A DNA stretch of 64,000 nt, taken from contig CM076851.1 in assembly GCA_039519185.1 (NCBI GenBank), positions 98,267,531-98,331,530 on the forward strand, read 5' to 3'. Each line of letters begins with the position of its first letter. Position 1 is the first letter of the stretch. The notes below the pieces were generated by a model, which saw only the letters and a list, made by a program, of their open reading frames with translations, was not told the DNA's origin and ran no database searches. This DNA comes from Astragalus membranaceus. Lineage: Eukaryota > Streptophyta > Magnoliopsida > Fabales > Fabaceae. Position numbers and translations under genes: made by a program. Positions 32,656 to 44,826 of the stretch are shown here, piece after piece.

Positions 32656-34976
32656 ACTAGCTTCGAGAAACCCTCAATGAACCTCCTGTAGTAACCAGCC
32701 AACCCCAAGAAACTCCTGATCTCAGTCGCAGACTTTGGGCTTTCCCACTGTAACACTGCATTAACCTTGGCTGGGTCTACAGCTATGCCATCACTAGAAA
32801 TAATGTGACCCAAAAAGCTTACCTCACGCAGCCAGAACTCGCATTTGGACAACTTAGCATAAAGCTTCTTCTCTTTCAATACCTCAAGCACCAATCTCAA
32901 GTGCTCTGCATGCTCCTCTTCAGACTTAGAGTATACCAGAATATCATCTATAAAAACTACTACAAACCGATCCAAGTAGCTATGGAAGATACGGTTCATG
33001 TACTCCATGAACACCCCGGGTGCATTGGTGACACCAAACGGCATCACAGAGTACTCATAATGTCCATATCTCGTTCGGAATGCTGTCTTCTGGACGTCTT
33101 CGTCTTTTACTTTAATCTGATGATACCCTGACCTCAAATCAATTTTACTAAAAACCTTAGCACCCACCAGCTGGTCCATCAGATCATCAATTCTCGGAAG
33201 AGGGTACTTGTTTTTGATAGTCACCTTGTTCAACTGTCTATAATCCACACACAGGCGCATACTCCCATCTTTCTTCTTTACTAACAAAACCGGAGCTCCC
33301 CATGGTGACACACTAGGCCTCACAAATTTCTTTTCAAGTAACTCTTCCAACTGCTTCTTCAACTCAGATAACTCAGAAGCTGACATCCGGTACGGTGCCA
33401 TGGACACAGGCCTAGTACCAGGCACAAGGTCAATCCCAAACTCTACTTCCCTCTCTGGTGGCACGCTAGGAATCTCATCAGGGAACACTTCAGGGAACTC
33501 ACACACCACCTGCAACTCTTCAACTATGGCTTGGTTTTCAGCAGACATAGACGCCATCAAAGCAAATAGTTGACCACCATCCTTTATAACCTTATGCAGC
33601 TGATCCCCAGACAACAAAGCAGACTTTTCCTTCCCAGGAGGAAGGAAACTCACAGACTTGCTGAAACAGTTGATATGCACATGGTTATCCACTAACCAGT
33701 CCATACCAAGAATAACATCCAACCCACCCAAAGGCAAACATATAAGACCAACCAGAAAATCCCTGCCGAAGACTGACAGAGGACACTTAGCACACAATAG
33801 AGAAGTAGTCACCGAACCCTTAGCTGGAGTGTCGATAACCATTTCCCTCTTCATAGCAGACAATACTAAATTTAACTTTTCAGCACAAACAGCAGCAATA
33901 AAAGAATGCGTAGCACCAGTATCAACTATAGCAACTAAAGGGGTACCATAAATAAAACAAGTACCTCTAATCTCATTGGGTCCCTCTGAACCTGCTAGTG
34001 CAAAAACTCTCCCACTGGACTTCTCTTTCTTTGGTTTGGTACACTTAGAACTAAAGTGACCAGCTTCACCACAATTGAAACACACTGATTCCTTACGATC
34101 ACAGTCAGACGCCATATGACCTTTCTTCCCACAACGGTAACACATTACTTCAGTCTTGCAGTCGAAGCTTTTGTGACCCGGCTTGCCACACGTGTAACAC
34201 ACTATATCAGCGGGAGCACCTCCCCCACTAGGCTTCTTACCCTCAGAAGATCTCTTACCAGCACCTGCCTTCCACTTATTTTTACCTCCAGCCATATCAT
34301 AGGGTTTTCCCCTAAACTGAGTATTTCTTTTCTCCTTCCCAATCTTGTAGGCAGCAGAACTGTCCTCTTCATAAATCCTACTCTTGTCAACTAGTCTAGC
34401 AAAATCTCGTATCTCATGATATCCAATTGCCTTCTTAATATCAGGTCGCAGGCCACTCTCAAATTTCACACACTTGGAGAACTCTGAATCAGCATCATTG
34501 GCGTAGTAAGGACAAAATTGGGCCAGCTCTTCAAATCTGGCTGCATACTCAGCCACCGTCTTATTTCCCTGTTTCAATTCTAAGAATTCTACCTCTTTCT
34601 TGGCTCGAACGTCTTCAGGGTAATACTTTCTTTTAAATTCCCTTGTGAAGACTTCCCAAGTAACCTCTTCACCAGCAGTGTTCAACCTATGCAGCATCCC
34701 TAACCACCACTTGTCAGCCTCTTCCGCCAGCATGTGCGTCCCAAACTTCACTTGCTGGGCAGCAGTGCACTCCATAACACGGAATATCCGCTCTATCTCA
34801 TTCAACCACGACAAGGCTCCATCGGGATCATACCGACCCTTGAAGGTGGGTGGGTTTTCCCTCTGAAACGTTGCCAGGTTACGGGCATTCATATCAGCAG
34901 CAGTGTGTTGATTTCCAACAGCTTGGGCTATGGCTTGCAGAGCAGCAGCCAAAGCAGCATCATCCCTTCTAGCCAT
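32656..34976 (-). pseudogene. Tekay element 2 gag-PR-RT, first part of the polyprotein
   Basis: The start MARRDDAALAAALQAIAQAV at 34976 follows a 126-bp leader. Gag capsid-like sequence spans about residues 30-200 (PPTFKGRYDPDGALSWLNEI). Three CCHC zinc knuckles follow at about 260-273, 279-292 and 299-312 (CYTCGKPGHKSFDC, CYRCGKKGHMASDC, CFNCGEAGHFSSKC). The protease active site is VAIVDTGATHSF at about 349-358. RT motifs run RLCVDYRQLNKVTIKNKYPL, FSKIDLRSGYHQIKV, SVMPFGVTNAPGVF and the catalytic FIDDILVYSKS. No internal stop or frameshift occurs up to the solo LTR at 32655. It would encode a chromovirus polyprotein of about 1461 residues together with 28059-30123. Confidence 0.94.
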
Positions 34977-35086
34977 ATCAACCTAGCACTGCAGCATAAA
35001 CGACAATTCAGAACTAAATTAAAAACACCTAATTGTCATACACAATATGACAGACAGACACACTTGGTCGGACAGACCGAACTTTT

Positions 35087-35098
35087 GCTCTGATACCA
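35087..35098 (-). promoter_or_regulatory. Primer-binding site, initiator tRNA-Met type
   Basis: The minus strand reads TGGTATCAGAGC a few bases inside the 5' LTR, the standard complement to the 3' end of plant initiator methionine tRNA. Confidence 0.92.
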
Positions 35099-35102
35099 CT
35101 AA

Positions 35103-38031
35103 TATAACACCCCATTCTACCCGGCTATTATTTGTAAGAATCAGAGTTTCAAAATTTCATTTCAATGGAATGCTACACCTAACTTTAATCTAACAACGAC
35201 AAAATCAGCATGAGCGTTCATTACATCTATATAATACGCAACACCCTTAAATGGGATGGAATACTCAAGAATTCATCAATAAAATCCACACACTAGAAAA
35301 TGGATGTCTCGCAGCGGAAAATAACATAATCTCAAAAGTGCCGAACAACAGCCTCATCTAAATCATTAAATCAATGCATATAAAAATTCAACAGCAAATG
35401 AATAACACTAGAATCCTAAGCCCACCCCCTAGGTGTCACGTATAAGAGCAGACCGACTCGGGAATGAAAGGAGTAAGCCTTCACTCAGGGCTACCTGTGG
35501 TAAACAACAACAGAAGGGTGAGTCTCAACTACATAATAAAGACTATAATAAGAAGTATATTTTATCATAGTATCACACTCGTACAATCACACAGTAGCAT
35601 AGTTCACACAACCAACAACTCACATGCTTATCATAAGGATGTATGCAATACAGTTATGCATGTGGTACCATTTTCCCAGACCGCAGCCTCATCATCATAA
35701 TATCAAACTCAGACCGCAGCCTTATCATCACAATATAGAACTCAGACCGCAGCCTTATCATCACAATATAAACTCAGACCGCAGCCTTATGTATGCATGA
35801 GACTCCATGACAAAGATCACAATTACAATTCTTAACGACACAGTCCATACATCATATATCACCTCTTTATTAGTCTTATTTGTAGCCCCCACGGCCTCAT
35901 CATCAATCAACTCATTTATTATCTCCTCTCAATCACGTCTCTATGACTAAACTCAACTAGAGGACTAGAACCTCTCACAAGGGCCTAAAACACCACTTAG
36001 GACCAAACTAGCACTTAGTGACCAATCTGTCACCTAGGAACCAAAATAGCACAAAATTTGTGCTTAGACCTCACAGCACACTCCTAGGCGCCACAAACAT
36101 AGTCAAAACAACACCCTCTAGGACAATTTCAAAACGGTGCGTGAAAAACTGGAACCACTCTAGCCAAAATGTTTTAAATCAAATTTGGTCACATGAATAC
36201 AAAATTTGGCTCGGAAAAATATGCTTAGAAATCGACTTGCACTCAAAGCCCCCTTCACACAAGCTAAAACTATGCCCCATAGGACCATTTCAAAACGACG
36301 CGTGCAAAACTGAAAATTCTTTAGCCAAAGTGCTTAAAATACAATTTGGTCAGATGAATACAAAATTTGGCTCGGGAAAATATGTTCAGAAACTGATTTG
36401 CACGCAAAGCCCCCTTTTCACCAGCTAAAACTATGCCCAATAGGACCATTTCAAAACAACGCGTGCAAAACTGAAAATTCTTTAGCCAAAGTGCTTAAAA
36501 TACAATTTGGTCAGGTGAATACAAAATTTGGCTCGGGAAAATATGTTCACAAACTGATTTGCACGCAAAGCCCCCTTTACACAAGCTAAAACTATGCCCA
36601 ATAGGACCATTTCAAAACAACGCGTGCAAAACGGAAAATTCTTTAGCCAAAGTGCTTAAAATACAATTTGGTCAGGTGAATACAAAATTTGGCTCGGGAA
36701 AATATGTTCAGAAACTGATTTGGACGCAAAGCCCCCTTTACACAAGCTAAAACTATGCCCAATAGGACCATTTCAAAACAACGCGTGCAAAACTGAAAAT
36801 TCTTTAGCCAAAGTGCTTAAAATACAATTTGGTCAGGTGAATACAAAATTTGGCTCGGGAAAATATGTTCAGAAACTGATTTGCACGCAAAGCCCCCTTT
36901 ACACAAGCTAAAACTATGCCCAATAGGACCATTTCAAAACAACGCGTGCAAAACTGAAAATTCTTTAGCCAAAGTGCTTAAAATACAATTTGGGCAGGTG
37001 AATACAAAATTTGGCTCGGGAAAATATGTTCAGAAACTGATTTTTACCCAAAAACACCCTTTGTGCGCCATGTCTAGACATAGGCAGCACCTTGGCGCCA
37101 CTCCAGCAACCAGAACAGCGCCCAGGCAGCAAACAACATACAACACAAGCCACTGCTACAGTACACAGGGCGCCATTTCCCTAGGCACTTGGCGCCCCAT
37201 GCGTCCCAACACCCACAAAACCTCAAATTCCCAATTTCTTTTCCAAATCAAATCACAACAACAATCATAAAACATGTTAAACTCATACCAACAACTTCAA
37301 TTTCACACTTATACATTAAGAACACATCAAGACACAAATTCGAGGTATGAAACCCTAACCTTAGCATAGGAAATCGATTTCATCATACAATTCATCAAAT
37401 TCAACCAATCCAAACAATCAAACAATTATCAAATAACATCAAATGAGACCCTATGATCTACATACAACCTATTATACTCTCTATTATAGAGTGAGACTCC
37501 CCTAACCTTGATTATGCCGAAAATAGAGCTCTTTCCACCGAAGCACCGACAAACCACCGCAACAAGGAATCTTCTCCTTCTTCTTTCCTCTCTCACGATT
37601 CGCGTCCTCTCTCTCTCTCTCTGTCTTGGACCATCACGAATTGATCAACAATAGAAAGGGTTAGGAAACCGAAAACTTAAACACTTGAAAGAGAAGGAAA
37701 ATCGAATAAGAAAAGGACTAGGAAATCTTACCTAGGATCAAGATGAATGAAACCCTAACCTTAGCTTGAGGTCGCCTTTTTCTTTCTCTTCTCCTCTCCT
37801 TCGATTTCTTTCTCTCTTTTGGCACAACTGAGGCGAAACCTAGACCCCCAGCGCCTAAGGAGCGCCTAAGCCAACGGGCTTGGGCTTCTTGAGCCATTAC
37901 TAGCAGTTCCGGTATTTCCAACGCCATCCCCTTCAATTAAATAAAATGCTCTATTATAATTTAATCAAAAATTAGTGCAACACTTTAAATAATTTAATCA
38001 ATTACTTAATTAAATCATTTAGGGTGTTACA
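35103..38031 (-). repeat. 5' LTR of Tekay element 2
   Basis: It is collinear with 25118-28046. The inner end reads TATAAC on the plus strand instead of TGTAAC, a G-to-A change in the terminal dinucleotide. The 161-bp repeat lies at 36096-37062. AAATAATTTAATCAATTACT-type AT-rich sequence marks its outer end. Confidence 0.93.
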
Positions 38032-38036
38032 GTGGT

Positions 38037-38484
38037 GGTGGTTGTGTGGTGGTGGAGAGTAGAGGAAGAGGAAGGGAAGAGGAAGGGTGAAGAGGAGAGA
38101 AGAAGATTGAGGGTGTTGTGAGTGAGAAAGAAGAGTGATTGTGTTGTTGAGGGTACACGCGGATTTAAGTAAAAAAAGTTTAAAAAAAAATTGCGAGGGA
38201 TTTACCATTCCGTCGCTAATTTTCACTTTAATTTGCGACGGATTTAGCATTTCGTCGCTAAACGTCCTTGATTTGCTTGCAGTTTGACTGAATTTTCCCT
38301 CCAAACAATTAGCGACGTAAAAGTCGTAGCTATTACCTTCAATTCCGTTGCTAAATCCAGACAAAAACGCCAGATCCTAATTCCGTTGCTATTACCTTCA
38401 ATTCCGTCGCTAAAGCCAGTATTTGCGTGGGACCGTTATTCCCTCGCTAATGTCCCTCGCTAATAACATTTTTTTTGGGTAGTG
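38037..38484 (-). mobile_element. One terminus of a CACTA element with GCGAC subterminal repeats
   Basis: Read on the minus strand, the end starts CACTACCCAAAAAAAATG (38484) and continues with subterminal repeats around TTAGCGACGGAATT, such as cgtcgctaa and attccgtcgctaaa (38205-38465). The GTGGTGG tract and GAGGAAGAGG-rich sequence before it probably belong to the interior. I found no matching opposite end in the window, so the element is either truncated or its partner end is lost. Confidence 0.65.
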
Positions 38485-38910
38485 TATACCCCAAACATCC
38501 TGCCTTTGTGGTAATACATCCTGCCTTAGTGTCATTGAAGGAACATCATCCTGTCTTAGTGGTAATACATGATGCCTTAGTGTCATTGAAGGAACACCCT
38601 ATTTTCAATCGTGGATCCGCCACCGATTGCACCAGCCCATTTTACACACGAAAATAGTTTGTAATTTATCTAGTAGTGGAATGTGAAGTAAAATGTTGTT
38701 TTAAAGAAAAATTAATTTTATTGTAACGTAGAATATTCACTTCTACCAAATCAGGTATAAGTTCTTTTTGACAACAATCTTATTCTTTTTCTGGATAAAT
38801 TTCATTCACCCATTATGTAAATAAATGGCAATGACTTAAAATAGGATTATTCCAATCTTCCCAATCAAGCCTTTCCATTTCATTCATCCATCCGCGCGTA
38901 AGCATTATGC
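38485..38910. other. 3' flank of the alkenal reductase exon copy
   Basis: A short repeat (CATCCTGCCTTAGTG and variants, 38500-38590) is followed by AT-rich sequence. From about 38640 it resembles the 3' flank of the full gene (45190-45420), marking the duplicated block. Confidence 0.5.
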
Positions 38911-39283
38911 TTATCCTAGTTTCACAATTCTCTTTCCAATGTTTTCTCCAGTGAAGAGTTCAATGAAAGCAGAAGGGATACTTTCCACACCCAAGGACAC
39001 TTCTTCTATCACCTGCAACTTTCCAGTACGAAGGTAATCAGATGTTTTTGCCAGAAAATCTGAATAAATGTTCATAAAGTCAGGAGCTAAAAATCCTCGA
39101 ATGGTGATTCTCTTATAAACAATGTCCAGCATGTTTGGTAAAGCTCTCTTTCTAGCATCAATATACTCAGAGATGACCCCACAAACAGTCACTCTACCAA
39201 ATGCTTTCATATTAGAAACTGCTGCTTCCAGAATCTTACCCCCAACATTGTCAAAATATATGTCAATTCCGTCAGGAAGGTAC
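38911..39283 (-). pseudogene. Last exon of a 2-alkenal reductase paralogue (truncated copy)
   Basis: 373 bp match the last exon of the gene at 45423-45795 in length and in most residues. It includes GIDIYFDNVGGKILEAAVSN, MKAFGRVTVCGVISEYIDAR and the end GENIGKRIVKLG. The splice acceptor and about 250 bp of the upstream intron are also shared (39284-39545). No other exons lie upstream on the minus strand before unrelated sequence, so the copy cannot make a reductase. The exon itself has no stop or frameshift, which suggests a recent duplication or gene conversion. Confidence 0.85.
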
Positions 39284-39545
39284 CTTCAACATAAAACGTA
39301 CATTAGGAATATAAAGATTTGTGCTATTTGGACACCAAAAATTTGCTACATATCGCAACACCTAGTTAACGCTGTTTAAAATTGTGATTAATTCAATTTA
39401 ATAGCTGGTTAACTGGTAGGTAACTTAACTTCTCTAGTTGACTGAAATAACTAGGAATTAGAATATGGTTAAACATGATTTTTTATGATAGTTCTTAAAA
39501 TCATGATAGGTGACATTCAAATTCGTGGTTGATTCAGTTTTGTTT

Positions 39546-39809
39546 AAAACTAGTATTCTTTCTCTCTATTTCCACCTCTTTCTCTCTTCCCTCACTCTCT
39601 CTTCCCTCATTCTCTCTTCCCTCTTTCTCTCCTAATCCAAACACACCATTAAGGAACATTTGTTTGCCGAAGGAGGGAAGGCAGACAACTCACAAGTGAA
39701 ATTTTGAAAAAATGTTTTAATTTATTTCTTATTTTAGTAAAATAGGGGGACTAAATTGAAATACTTTTATAAAATATGGTTCATCTATTCAACCCAATAC
39801 TCTTTGCTT
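39546..39809. repeat. CT-rich simple sequence and unassigned DNA
   Basis: CTCTCTTCCCTCATTCTCTC-type repeats occupy 39560-39635. The rest has no recognisable feature. Confidence 0.5.
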
Positions 39810-40173
39810 TTCCATAATTTTATTCTATTTTTCTAATGTTTTACCAAATAATTGTGTTTTTCAAAATTAAAATATTTCTTTCAGTCACTAAACTCACTAA
39901 CGTATCAAAAAAAAAATACCTAATCACTATTTTTTTGTTACAATTGAGAAAAAAGAAAAACAAGAAACTAGTGATTAACCTTCTTTTTGTCTTTTTGAGG
40001 TATTTCCGGAAATCCCTCAAAATTAAAAAGAAGCCTTGTGTAAAATAACTTTGAGGTACTTCTGGTATTTTTTTTGAACGTTAGTGAGTTTAGTGACCGA
40101 AAGAAATATTTTAATTTTGAAAAACGCAATTATTTGGTAAAACATTAGAAAAATAGAATAAAATTATGAAAAA
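39810..40173. mobile_element. Fold-back MITE-like element with about 95-bp arms
   Basis: The left arm (about 39810-39904) and right arm (about 40078-40173) are inverted copies: TTTTATTCTATTTTTCTAAT ... CACTAAACTCACTAACGT against its complement, with few differences. The centre (39905-40077) has no gene. The terminal bases and target duplication are not clear, so the superfamily is left open. Confidence 0.65.
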
Positions 40174-41859
40174 TTCTGATCTCGCTCTGATCTACCAGAA
40201 GATAAATTCCATTCTAAATACGGGGAATCAAAGGACAAAAAGAAGGAATCAAAGAGAAATGACTCACAAAACAACAAGAAAGATTTGCTAAGTCGAGGTC
40301 TCAAACCTACTGCATAGTACACATCCAACAGCGTACAAGTTTCCTAGAAACTAACAAATTAAGCTATTTCAATTCAATGTGCACTACTACAAAATGTGCT
40401 TTAAAAAGCACTAATTTGAATCGGTTATGTGGATAACCGATTCAAAATGTTGACGCGGTGGCAAAATTGCAATTAAATGGGAGGGTGGCAGATTTTTTTA
40501 GACATTTTGAATCGGTTGTTTAAACAACCGATTCGAAATGTGTCAGTTTAGACATTTTGAATTGGGTGACTGAATAACCGATTCCGAATAGCTACAATCA
40601 GAATCGGTTCTTTAAACAACCGATTCATAATGTCTGTTTCATTACAATTTTCACGATCCCTGTTTTTTCAGTTTCCCTCTCACACTTACCTCTCAAACCC
40701 CAACTCGTTCTCATCCCTCTCACACGTTCTCGTCTCATCTCCTTCGTTCTCATCTCAAACCCTCAAGCAACAAATCCCCTTCTCTGTCGCATCTCCTTCA
40801 TTGCCTCTCAGCAAATCCCTCTTCTCTATCGCATCCCTCTTCACTCCGTCGCATCTCTCTTCACTCCACTCCGTCGCATCCCTCTTCTCTCATTCTCTCT
40901 CAAATCGCACCTCTTCTCTCTGTCTTCCTTCATCTTCATCTTCATCTTCATCTTCAGCCACGGTCTCTATCTACGATCTCTCTCTTCTACTCCCTCCTTG
41001 AGCCACCCTCCCTGTTACGACCATGTTCACTCTCCCTTCACTCCCTTCTCACTAAAATCGAAACAGAAGATGAAATTTGGGATTGAAAACCCTAAATCCC
41101 TAAATCGTTCAGCGACGTCTACGGCGGTTATGGTGGTGAATGGAAGTATGGTGGTGAATGGTGGTATTCAAATGTTCTTCCCAACCCAGCTTTTCTCTGA
41201 TTATTCCTCTTCTTCTCCACGAAGCTAGGGTTCCAACTGGAACCAGGTATCCTTGCTGAATCAACACTGGAATCACACCAACACACCTTGAAGAACGACG
41301 ATCTAAGGTAATTGCGAGAAAACCCTTTGATTTCAGTTGCAGATTTACTGTATTTCGAAGCCCTAGTTTCGAATCTATCTTGTTTCTTCTCTCCTTACTG
41401 ATTCAATGCTTGCTCTTTATGTTGTTTGTTGATAACCTGACGAAACTTGTGAATGATACACATAAACGGACACAACGAAGGTTTCAAGGCCCGATTCCTT
41501 CACTGATTCGCACCAGTGGGTATAGATCATTTCTCTGATCTTGTATTTCCTTTTACCTGACTTTGATTTAGAAACCCTAGTATATGAATCGTAATCTTCT
41601 TTTTCGGTTTCTGTTTCTGTCCGTACAGAAACCCTAATCACTGTCCTGTTTGTGATTTTGCAGGTTTGAAGAAAAGCAGTTGAAGCCAAGAACACTGAAA
41701 TGAAGGTATATATTCACCACCTTGTGATTATATTTCTGATTTTGTTTTATACATACAAACCCTAATTGTGACTCTGACTTTTGTTTGTATTAGGGGTGCT
41801 CTTTGGATATATATTCACCAAATTCATTGATTAGTTCCAATGTTAACTGTGCTTGTTTA

Positions 41860-42244
41860 TAGCAGTCAAGAAAGGGTGCTAGTCCAAGCCAGAAAGCCAC
41901 TAAGGCAGTTACTCTTCTCAAGCATCAAGTCCTAGACAACATGAATTTGCAGTGTCCTATCATGGAAGAGCCAAATGTGCAGAATGTGCAGTCCAAATGA
42001 AATGGAAGAGCCAAATCAGAATGCAAGTAATGCACATTAGTTGAGGTAGAAACTCATACAATTAATGCAGAATGTAATTATTAGATTTTTTTCATTCCAA
42101 TTTCTTGTTAGCATCAGTGCATCACTATAGTATATGTTGCTGACTTCATTTCTGATGCCTATGTGGTCGCTTCAAGACTATAGCTTTTGCTTCCTTTTTC
42201 TCACTAGTACATGTTTATTTCTACTCATTTCTGATGCACTAGTG

Positions 42245-42304
<60 letters not shown>

Positions 42305-42960
42305 TTATAATTGTACTTTTACATTTCAACAGGAAGTAATGAAACACGGAGATGCGGCACAATTGGCAGCAACTGAGGCACAATTGAAAAAGCTGAACAA
42401 AACAGGAAACTGGTTAAAAAGCTAGCCAAGAAATATCATGCCTTTTTAGCTTCTGAAGCAGTCATCAAGCAGATTCCCTGTCTTGTGTGTCTGTTGAAAA
42501 AGAACTGGCAGAATGTGAGTACTCCACATTCTGCTCAAGAGGAGGCTGATGAAGATCAAGCTAGTTCTGAATTAGCAACCCTAAGGTCGCGTAGCAGTGC
42601 TGCTGAAGCAAGGTTGGCTGCAGCAAGGGAGCAATCTCAATCTGCTCAAGAGGAAGATGCTTTAAGAGAAGAATTTTATGGTACTTTGGCTGAACAAGTA
42701 AGTTATTTAGCTTTTGCTATAACATCAAGGTTACCTTGACATAGATAACTGTCGTCTCCAGTTTAGGCTTATTAATGTTGTTACTAAATGATGAATGTGA
42801 TGCAAGTTTGGGTTCTTATTAATTTATTCCTTGCTGATTATGTAGGAAGATAATATAAAGGAAAAGACTGCCGAAATTGAGCATGCTGAGCATTCATGGC
42901 CTGTCATATACTTTGATAGAGCTTGCATTCATGTCTTCTTAATTAGTGTGTTGTTGCTTT
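41860..42960 (+). pseudogene. Fragmented coiled-coil protein inside the CACTA element
   Basis: Open segments on the plus strand include KGASPSQKATKAVTLLKHQV (about 41872), DAAQLAATEAQLKKLNK (about 42350) and SSELATLRSRSSAAEARLAA (about 42565). They are separated by stops and a microsatellite, and the later ones lie next to GTAAG-type donors. They look like exons of a decayed or captured gene with coiled-coil character. I cannot name the family. Confidence 0.35.
42243..42305. repeat. (ATT)n microsatellite
   Basis: About 20 uninterrupted ATT units. Confidence 0.95.
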
Positions 42961-43511
42961 AATATTAGGGGTTCTAAAAGTTTTGTTTAAGAAACTTGTA
43001 TAACTTTTAAGTTTAATGAATTGTTGTAATTTTGTGCTTCTAGCACTTTTAAGTTCAATAGAAGTAAATTTATGAATTATTGAATTATTATGAGTTGCTG
43101 CTTTATGGAAATCAATTTGCAAATTGGTTAATATGCATGAATTAAAATATATATTTTTTTTTAAAAAAGTGACATTTTGAATCGGTTATCTAAAGAACCG
43201 ATTTTAAATGTTTGTTTTTTAAGCATTTTGAATCGGTTGTTTAAATAACCGATTTAAAAAATAGTCATTTTGAATCGGTTGTTTATATAACCGATTTAAA
43301 ATCTCCCTGTTTGGCTTCGTATCTTGTTGTCTGAGACAAGATTTGGAATCGGGTTTTACAACAACCGATTCGGAATTAGCCATTTTGAATCGGTTATTTA
43401 ACCGATTCTAAATGTTATCACCTTTAGAATCGGCAGTATTCGAATCGGCAAATAACCGACTCCAAATGTGCCAAATAACCGATTCAAAATGCCTTTTTTA
43501 CACTAGTGGTG

Positions 43512-44148
43512 TGAATTCAATCTATCAAGCATCGTTCTAATACTCCATACACACAAGCCTCTACGTACACTTGAAAAAGGAAATATCCATTGAAGCACAT
43601 GCTACTAAAGCCAAGAGAGAATAGAGAAACACTACCAAATATTTCTAAGGATTTCAATTGTATAACTTCTTAGTTGAGAGTTGACCATTACATTTTAATG
43701 CATTATAGATAATTATGGTGGAAAGCTCGGCCTATTTAAGAGACTTAAAGATAAACATGGGGCTTAGACACCAAGGGAGTGAGAAAGCATACCGAGTTGA
43801 AGTAACTCTGTTGGAGGGTAGCTCGGCTAGAAGACGGCTCGGCTGAGGAGCTAAAGGCCGAAGGTAGAGGAAGTACTATGGCCGAGGAAGAATTTGGCCG
43901 AGGTGAGGAAGCTTGCTTGGAGCACAAGTGTTCAATGCACGTCGCAAGATCAAGTGTTGAAGCGGTTAAGGTGCACAACGAAAGAATATCGTGGAAATAG
44001 GAGGGAAGAGGTTTTACCCCATTAACCCGTGCTAGTGAGGTCGTGGAGCGTGTCTTAGAGTTTCTAGGGCTTAGGAGCAATATGATGCGTTGATCTTAGT
44101 AGATCCAACAGTGAGCAGTTGTAGGCTCATAGTAGTGGCTGACAAAGG

Positions 44149-44194
<46 letters not shown>

Positions 44195-44454
44195 TAGACT
44201 GTGCATTTTGTAAACAAACAACCAATCTACTTTTTCATTTGCGAAGTCTTTACTTTCTATCTTTTTATCGCATTTTTTATGTTTTACGGCTGTAGATAGT
44301 CCAACCACGCGTCCCTCTCCCTTATCCTAATACTAATTTGGAGGAATTAGGGAATCCAGAGTCGAGGAACAGAGTTTCGCCCTCGTCTTGCTTGAAGAAA
44401 CAGAAGAATCATAGTTTCAAACCTTTAGCCGATACCGCGGCTAGGAAAAAGAGT
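43512..44454. other. Intergenic, no gene recognised; (TA)n at 44153-44192
   Basis: Words such as GGCTCGGC and GGCCGAGG recur at 43800-43915. A (TA)n run of about 40 bp follows. I see no supportable coding sequence. Confidence 0.4.
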
Positions 44455-44529
44455 TTGAACTACAAGAGACTTATAATTAAAATTGGAAATAGATTATAAT
44501 TTTTACTTGCAATAAAGTAATTAAATTTA

Positions 44530-44826
44530 ATGAAAGAATTCACTTTTAATTCACAAAAAAAATCACATTTAGTGACTGGCAGAGCTGTAGGTAGAAGTTT
44601 AAATTTGATCCTCATGTAAAGGATATAGTGATAGTGAAAAACCATAGGTACAGATATTTGGGAGTAGGGAAAACCTTTACACACGAAAAAAAAAACGTGG
44701 TTAGATGTCCTACATCCTCTATGGAAAAAGTGGCCGTGGGGAAAGGTCAAAATTACTTTTTACCCACAGATATTTCACATTTAGTGATGGTTTTTGTCCG
44801 TTGTAAAAGTCAATTTTTTTTGTAGT
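44530..44826 (-). mobile_element. Possible truncated CACTA-like terminus
   Basis: On the minus strand the sequence starts CACTACAAAAAAAATTGAC at 44826. TTCACATTTAGTGA occurs twice further in (about 44565 and 44776) as possible subterminal words. No partner end was found. The call is tentative. Confidence 0.35.

Larger units (their letters stand above)
25118..38031 (-). mobile_element. Complete Tekay-type chromodomain gypsy element 2, with a nested solo LTR
   Basis: Both LTRs are 2929 bp (25118-28046 and 35103-38031). The 5-bp target duplication GTGGT is perfect (25113-25117 and 38032-38036). On the minus strand the order is 5' LTR, primer-binding site, gag-PR-RT, RNase H-INT-chromodomain, polypurine tract, 3' LTR. 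I count about 18 differences between the LTRs by eye, roughly 0.6 percent, so the insertion is young. A 2527-bp solo LTR (30129-32655) interrupts the coding region. Confidence 0.95.
40382..43508. mobile_element. Non-autonomous CACTA (En/Spm-like) element, 3127 bp
   Basis: The ends are CACTACTACAAAATG (40382) and the inverse of CACTAGTGTAAAAAAGG (43508). The 3-bp target duplication GTG is perfect (40379-40381 and 43509-43511), as expected for CACTA elements. Subterminal repeats GAATCGGTT...AACCGATTC occur many times within about 250 bp of the left end and 330 bp of the right end. No transposase is visible inside. The interior holds a CT-rich leader-like part and fragments of a coiled-coil protein. 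Confidence 0.9.

Noticed and set aside
38911..39283. Second functional alkenal reductase gene
   Set aside because: Only the last exon and part of the preceding intron are present.
40630..41228. Serine/leucine-rich frame and a following frame as a secreted protein
   Set aside because: The CT-rich sequence looks like a leader region of a captured gene inside a CACTA element. No domain, and similar CT-rich tracts occur at 46980-47050 and 55680-55800.
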